Source of the DNA: SIG714 sp045629725
GTDB taxonomy: Bacteria > Bacillota > Clostridia > Oscillospirales > CAG-272
Length of the DNA stretch: 9,235 nucleotides
Assembly: GCA_045629725.1 (NCBI GenBank)
Contig: JAZQRT010000126.1
Coordinates: 1-9,235, forward strand
Direction of reading: 5' to 3'
Shown here: in pieces, positions 5,441 to 9,235 of the stretch
Layout: the number at the start of each line of letters is the position of its first letter
How positions within the stretch are numbered: position 1 is the first letter of the stretch
Translations under genes and position numbers: made by a program
The notes under the pieces: model-generated
Database searches by the model: none
Seen by the model: the letters and a program-made list of their open reading frames with translations, nothing else
What the model was told of the DNA's origin: nothing

Positions 5441-6748
5441 ATGAGAGAATACAATAACAAAGAGCTTTCACAAGAACTTATCGAATTCATAAACACATCT
5501 CCAAGCGCATTTCACGCAATCAAGACTATCAAGGATATTCTTGATGATAACGGATATACAGAGCTTACCGAGGCAGGTAAATGGGAGCTTGAAAAGGGAA
5601 AGGGTTACTATGTAACTCGTAACGGCTCCTCCATTATTGCATTCGTAATGCCCGAGGGCGAAATTACAGGATTTAACATCGCAGCTTCCCACAGCGACTA
5701 TCCTTGCTTCAAGCTTAAGGATAACTGCGAGATACAGAGCTCGGATTTTATAAAGATAAATACAGAAAAATACGGCGGAATGATCTGTGCAACTTGGCTC
5801 GACAGACCTCTTTCCGTTGCGGGAAGGATCGTTGTTCAGACGGAAAACGGCATTGAGATCAAGCTTGTTGACGTTGACCGCGACATTCTTATGATCCCCA
5901 ATGTGGCAGTACATATGAACCGCACCGTAAATGATGGATTCAAGTTCAATCCCGCAGTTGACACGGTTCCCCTTTACTCCTGCAAGAAGGAGCACAAAAA
6001 CATTATCGATCTTGTTGCTGAATGGGCAGGTGTTGACTCTGCGGACATTCTCGGCACAGACCTTTTCGTATACAACAGAAACAAGGGTATGGTTTGGGGA
6101 TATGACGATGAGTTCGTATCCAGCCGCGGACTTGATGACCTTCAATGCGCATTTGCAAACCTCAAGGGACTTCTCGGCACCGAGCTTACAAGCGCAGTAC
6201 CCGTAATGGCTTGCTTTGACAATGAGGAAGTCGGATCATCCACCAAGCAGGGTGCCGCTTCCACATTCCTTTACGATACACTTCGCCGCATCGTGCTTTC
6301 CGAGAATGAGGAAAAGTTCAGACAGCTTCTTGCTTCCTCCTTCCTTCTTTCCTGCGACAACGCACATGCAGTACACCCCAACCACCCCGAATACGCTGAC
6401 GCTCAGAACAAGGTCAAGATCAACGGCGGTGTTGTTATCAAATTCAACGCTTCTCAGAGATACACAACAGACTCTGTTTCCGAGTCCGTCGTTAAGCTCC
6501 TTTGCAAGAGGAACGATATCCCCGTTCAGGCATACGCTAACCGCTCCGACATCGCCGGCGGTTCAACTCTCGGCGGTATAGCAACAACAAAGGTATCCAT
6601 TAACTCTGCAGACGTAGGTCTTGCTCAGTATGCAATGCACTCATGCTATGAAACCGCCGGTGTACTTGATACAGCATACCTCACAGAGCTCTCAAGAATT
6701 TTCTTCTCATCTCCCATAATCGCTGAAAACAACAAATATACCGTTTGA
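5441..6748 (+). CDS. M18-family zinc aminopeptidase (aspartyl aminopeptidase type)
   Basis: This 435-aa cytosolic metallopeptidase is expected to remove N-terminal residues, typically acidic ones in this family, and to work as a large oligomer. The expected two-zinc site is complete by comparison with the M18 family: His84 (AASHSDYP), Asp232 (SSRGLDDL), Glu263 with catalytic Glu262 (DNEEVGS), Asp306 (SCDNAHAVHPNHPEY) and His400 (QYAMHSCYETAG). The GGSTLGG loop (373-379) is also typical. In the last motif the common MHSxRE is MHSCYE here, so an Arg of many relatives is a Tyr. The length is normal. The start ATG 5441 follows AAGGTAGG with about 8 nt spacing. It shares a transcript with the CBS protein 13 bp downstream. 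Substrate specificity cannot be told from the sequence; peptide recycling is the likely role. Confidence 0.94.
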   Translation: MREYNNKELSQELIEFINTSPSAFHAIKTIKDILDDNGYTELTEAGKWELEKGKGYYVTRNGSSIIAFVMPEGEITGFNIAASHSDYPCFKLKDNCEIQSSDFIKINTEKYGGMICATWLDRPLSVAGRIVVQTENGIEIKLVDVDRDILMIPNVAVHMNRTVNDGFKFNPAVDTVPLYSCKKEHKNIIDLVAEWAGVDSADILGTDLFVYNRNKGMVWGYDDEFVSSRGLDDLQCAFANLKGLLGTELTSAVPVMACFDNEEVGSSTKQGAASTFLYDTLRRIVLSENEEKFRQLLASSFLLSCDNAHAVHPNHPEYADAQNKVKINGGVVIKFNASQRYTTDSVSESVVKLLCKRNDIPVQAYANRSDIAGGSTLGGIATTKVSINSADVGLAQYAMHSCYETAGVLDTAYLTELSRIFFSSPIIAENNKYTV

Positions 6749-6761
6749 TCGGAGGATATAA

Positions 6762-7172
6762 ATGAATATTGCGTACTTTATCAAGCCTAAAAATACAGTT
6801 CAAGTCGTATATTCAAACTATACAGTAAGACAAGTCATTGAAAAAATGAAATTTTACGGCTATTCCGCTATTCCCGTGCTTACAGAGGACGGAAAATACT
6901 TTGGAACAGTCACCGAGGGAGATCTTCTTTGGGCAACCTATATGAAGGACACTTCAATTTCAGAAAAAACAAAAATATCCAAGGTGATCAAAACGGACCG
7001 TTGTAAGCCCTTGAGCATCCTTGCAACCTCCGATGAGCTTATTGAGGTTATCACCCTTCAAAATTTCGCTCCCGTTTTGGACGACAGAGGATATTTTATG
7101 GGCATCGTTACAAGACGTGACATCATTAAATATTATCACGAAAAGCTTAAAGCGCAAAAAGAAGCAAAATAA
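6762..7172 (+). CDS. Stand-alone CBS domain pair protein (136 aa)
   Basis: Two tandem CBS motifs fill the protein, at about residues 8-60 (ending in YFGTVTEGDLL) and 72-128 (ending in YFMGIVTRRDIIKYY). The hallmark G-x-[VI]-[TS]-x-x-D ending each repeat is clear (GTVTEGD and GIVTRRD). Such pairs fold into a Bateman module that usually binds adenosine nucleotides and senses energy state or c-di-AMP-like ligands. There is no fused enzyme or channel domain here. The C-terminus is a short Lys-rich tail. The start ATG 6762 has GGAGG 6 nt upstream. Lying 13 bp after the aminopeptidase and before a terminator, it is the second gene of that operon. Whether it regulates the peptidase or only shares its promoter is unknown. 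Confidence 0.9.
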   Translation: MNIAYFIKPKNTVQVVYSNYTVRQVIEKMKFYGYSAIPVLTEDGKYFGTVTEGDLLWATYMKDTSISEKTKISKVIKTDRCKPLSILATSDELIEVITLQNFAPVLDDRGYFMGIVTRRDIIKYYHEKLKAQKEAK

Positions 7173-7184
7173 ATCGAATTCTAC

Positions 7185-7230
7185 CCAAAAAGAAAAACAG
7201 AGCCGAAGGTGGCTCTGTTTTTCTTTTTGG
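7185..7230. terminator. Terminator of the aminopeptidase-CBS operon
   Basis: A perfect 20-bp inverted repeat (7185-7204 with 7211-7230) around a GAAGGT loop has a GC-rich core near the loop (ACAGAGCC/GGCTCTGT) and A-rich left and T-rich right arms. The T-rich right arm serves the plus-strand transcript. The symmetric A-rich left arm means it could also stop leftward transcription. It separates this operon from secA. Confidence 0.92.
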
Positions 7231-7279
7231 AAAAATCTCTGAAAATCAAATAAAAAATGAAAATATTTACAAAAAAGTA

Positions 7280-7288
7280 TGGTAAAAT
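7280..7288 (+). promoter_or_regulatory. Likely secA promoter (extended -10)
   Basis: TATGGTAAAAT (7278-7288) fits the extended -10 form TRTGnTAnnnT, with TG at 7280-7281 and TAAAAT at 7283-7288. No good -35 element is visible 17 nt upstream. Further TATAAT sequences occur downstream at 7303, 7316 and 7324, so the true start could be one of those. Confidence 0.45.
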
Positions 7289-7295
7289 CAAAAGA

Positions 7296-7321
7296 TATGA
7301 TGTATAATTATGATGTATAAT
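7296..7321 (+). repeat. Tandem 13-bp direct repeat in the secA leader
   Basis: TATGATGTATAAT occurs twice back to back (7296-7308 and 7309-7321) and is followed at once by a third TATAAT (7324-7329). This gives three -10-like hexamers within 27 bp just before secA. It may be multiple promoter copies or simply slippage in AT-rich DNA. Confidence 0.8.
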
Positions 7322-7347
7322 TTTATAATGACGAGGATTATCATTTT

Positions 7348-9235
7348 ATGGGACTTTTTTCTAAAATATTTGGAACATATAGCGAAAGACAGCTCAAAAA
7401 GATCAAGCCCATTGTGGACAAGATCGAAGGGCTTGCAGATAAATACGGCAAAATGACGGACGATGAATTAAGAGCGGAAACCCCCCGACTCAAGGCGGAG
7501 CTTGCGGCAGGTAAGACACTTGACGACATTCTTCCCGAGGCTTTTGCCCTTGTAAGAGAAGCGGATGACCGAGTTCTCGGCAAGCGCCCCTTCCGCGTAC
7601 AGCTCATTGGCGGTATCGTACTACATCAAGGACGTATTGCAGAAATGAAAACAGGTGAAGGTAAGACTCTTGTGGCAACCCTTCCCGCATACCTCAACGC
7701 TCTTGCAGGAAAGGGCGTACACATCGTTACGGTAAACGAATACCTTGCATCAATGGGATTTGATGAAATGGGCAGAGTTTACGGCTTCCTTGGTCTTACC
7801 ACAGGTCTTATCCATCACGGACAGACAAACGAAGAAAAGAAGGCAGCTTACGCCTGCGATATTACCTACGGAACAAATAACGAATTTGGCTTTGACTATC
7901 TCCGTGACAACATGGCTATCTCAAAGGAGCATCTCGTTCAAAGAGATTTCCATTACGCCATCGTTGACGAGGTAGACTCAATTCTTATTGACGAAGCAAG
8001 AACTCCTCTTATTATTTCCGGACAGGGAGATAAATCCACTGACCTTTACGAAAAAGCAGACGCTCTCGTTGCAAAAATGAAGGTCCACCGCATCAAGGAG
8101 ATCAACGACAAGGAAGATCAGGACGATATTGATGCGGATTATATCGTTGATGAAAAGGCAAGGACTGCAGTTCTTACAGCTTCCGGTATTGCTAAAGCTG
8201 AAAAACACTTCGGTCTTGAGAACTTCTCCGACGGTGAAAACGCAACCATCGCTCACCACGTAAATAAAGCTATCCACGCAAGAGGCGTTATGCAGCTTGA
8301 CGTTGACTACGTTGTTAAGGACGGACAGGTCCTCATCGTTGACGCATTTACGGGCCGTATCATGCCCGGACGCCGTTACTCCGACGGTCTTCACCAAGCC
8401 ATTGAAGCCAAGGAAGGCGTAAAGGTAGAAAAGGAAACAAAGACTCTTGCAACCATCACTCTTCAGAACTTCTTCCGTCTTTACACTAAGCTTTCAGGTA
8501 TGACGGGTACTGCTATGACCGAAATAGACGAGTTCAGCGAGATCTACTCCCTTGATGCCGTTGAGATACCCACAAACAAGCCCATGATCCGCGAGGATCA
8601 CCACGATATCGTATACCAGACCGAGCGCGCAAAATTCCTTGCCATCATAAAGCAGATCGAAATCTGCCGCGAAAAGGAACAGCCCGTTCTTGTCGGTACC
8701 GTTTCCGTTGAAAAATCCGAGCTTCTTTCCGCACTTTTAAAGAAAAGAGGAATTCCTCACACCGTACTTAATGCAAAATATCACGACAAGGAAGCAGAGA
8801 TCGTTGCCATGGCAGGCCGTCCCGGCACCGTTACCATCGCTACGAACATGGCAGGACGCGGTACGGACATTATGCTTGGCGGTAACGCAGAGTTCCTTGC
8901 AAAGCAGGAAATGCGTAAAAACGGATACGAGGAAGAGGTCATCGGTCTTGCAGTTGGTTCCTCTGTTTCCGTTTCCGAGGAAGTATTTGCCGCAAGAGCA
9001 GTATATAAAGATCTTTTCAACAAATACCGCGATGCTATAAAGCCCGATTACGAAAAGGTATGCGAAGCAGGCGGACTTTTCATCATCGGTACAGAGCGTC
9101 ACGAGAGCCGACGCATTGACAACCAGCTCAAGGGACGCGCAGGACGTCAGGGAGACCCCGGCGAATCCCGCTTCTTCATCTCAATGCAGGACGATCTTAT
9201 GCGTCTTTTCAGCGGCGACAAGATGCTGAATCTTG
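7348..9235 (+). CDS. secA: Preprotein translocase ATPase SecA (N-terminal 629 codons; runs off right edge)
   Basis: SecA drives post-translational export of unfolded proteins through SecYEG at the membrane. The open reading frame holds without a break from ATG 7348 to the window end, about two thirds to three quarters of a typical SecA. Visible parts: an N-terminal linker (MGLFSKIFGTYSERQLKKIK), Walker A (KTGEGKT, 101-107), NBD1 with Walker B DEVD (207-210), and the preprotein cross-linking domain (about 220-370), with VDYVVKDGQVLIVDAFTGRI after it. NBD2 shows TNMAGRGTDIMLGGN, ERHESRRIDNQLKGRAGRQGDPG and the helicase-type Arg residues (motif VI region, 596-605). The scaffold and C-terminal domains lie beyond the window. 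GAGGA about 10 nt upstream of the ATG is a modest ribosome-binding site. The gene starts after its own terminator-bounded gap, so it probably has its own promoter. Confidence 0.97.
   Translation, partial: MGLFSKIFGTYSERQLKKIKPIVDKIEGLADKYGKMTDDELRAETPRLKAELAAGKTLDDILPEAFALVREADDRVLGKRPFRVQLIGGIVLHQGRIAEMKTGEGKTLVATLPAYLNALAGKGVHIVTVNEYLASMGFDEMGRVYGFLGLTTGLIHHGQTNEEKKAAYACDITYGTNNEFGFDYLRDNMAISKEHLVQRDFHYAIVDEVDSILIDEARTPLIISGQGDKSTDLYEKADALVAKMKVHRIKEINDKEDQDDIDADYIVDEKARTAVLTASGIAKAEKHFGLENFSDGENATIAHHVNKAIHARGVMQLDVDYVVKDGQVLIVDAFTGRIMPGRRYSDGLHQAIEAKEGVKVEKETKTLATITLQNFFRLYTKLSGMTGTAMTEIDEFSEIYSLDAVEIPTNKPMIREDHHDIVYQTERAKFLAIIKQIEICREKEQPVLVGTVSVEKSELLSALLKKRGIPHTVLNAKYHDKEAEIVAMAGRPGTVTIATNMAGRGTDIMLGGNAEFLAKQEMRKNGYEEEVIGLAVGSSVSVSEEVFAARAVYKDLFNKYRDAIKPDYEKVCEAGGLFIIGTERHESRRIDNQLKGRAGRQGDPGESRFFISMQDDLMRLFSGDKMLNL

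Noticed and set aside
5468..6145. 225-aa open frame on the minus strand opposite the aminopeptidase
   Set aside because: It is a shadow of the well-supported M18 gene, with many Cys and Val and no domain pattern.
7978..8397. Minus-strand open frames opposite secA, including 8737-9102
   Set aside because: They are antisense shadows of secA, which is uninterrupted and fully conserved in that region.

Overview
The window looks like part of a chromosome from a low-GC, Gram-positive member of the Clostridia (Bacillota). The support is GGAGG-type ribosome-binding sites, sigma-A promoters of the TTGnnn-N17-TATAAT kind, a Bacillus/Clostridium-type SOS box, a clostridial-style SecA and AsnRS, and a Cys-rich small protein of a kind that recalls spore-forming Firmicutes. 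I cannot place it to genus. Gene density is high, and no mobile element, CRISPR array, tRNA or rRNA was seen.

Left part, minus strand (1-2222): a run of four tightly packed genes reads leftward. First is lexA (SOS repressor). Next come two unrecognised multi-pass membrane proteins (253 and 151 aa). Last is the start of an atypical response-regulator-like protein that leaves the window at position 1. Gaps are 17 bp, then overlaps of 8 and 29 bp, so this looks like one transcription unit. The 313-bp divergent region 2223-2535 holds a good lexA promoter, a good rightward promoter and a near-consensus LexA box between them.

Middle, plus strand (2536-4750): a 244-aa single-pass membrane protein of unknown role, divergent from lexA, is followed by asnS (asparaginyl-tRNA synthetase), which ends at a strong intrinsic terminator. 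Convergent to asnS, on the minus strand (4912-5241), lies a striking 109-aa Cys/Asn/Gly/Ser-rich protein with no Lys, Arg or His and a hydrophobic C-terminal tail.

Right part, plus strand (5441-9235): an M18-family zinc aminopeptidase and a two-CBS-domain protein form a two-gene operon closed by a perfect 20-bp-stem terminator. Next is secA, the preprotein translocase ATPase, which runs off the right edge.

asnS, the aminopeptidase and secA are ordinary housekeeping genes. The parts worth a second look are the lexA-headed membrane/regulator operon, the unknown membrane protein divergent from it, and the Cys-rich tail-anchored protein.
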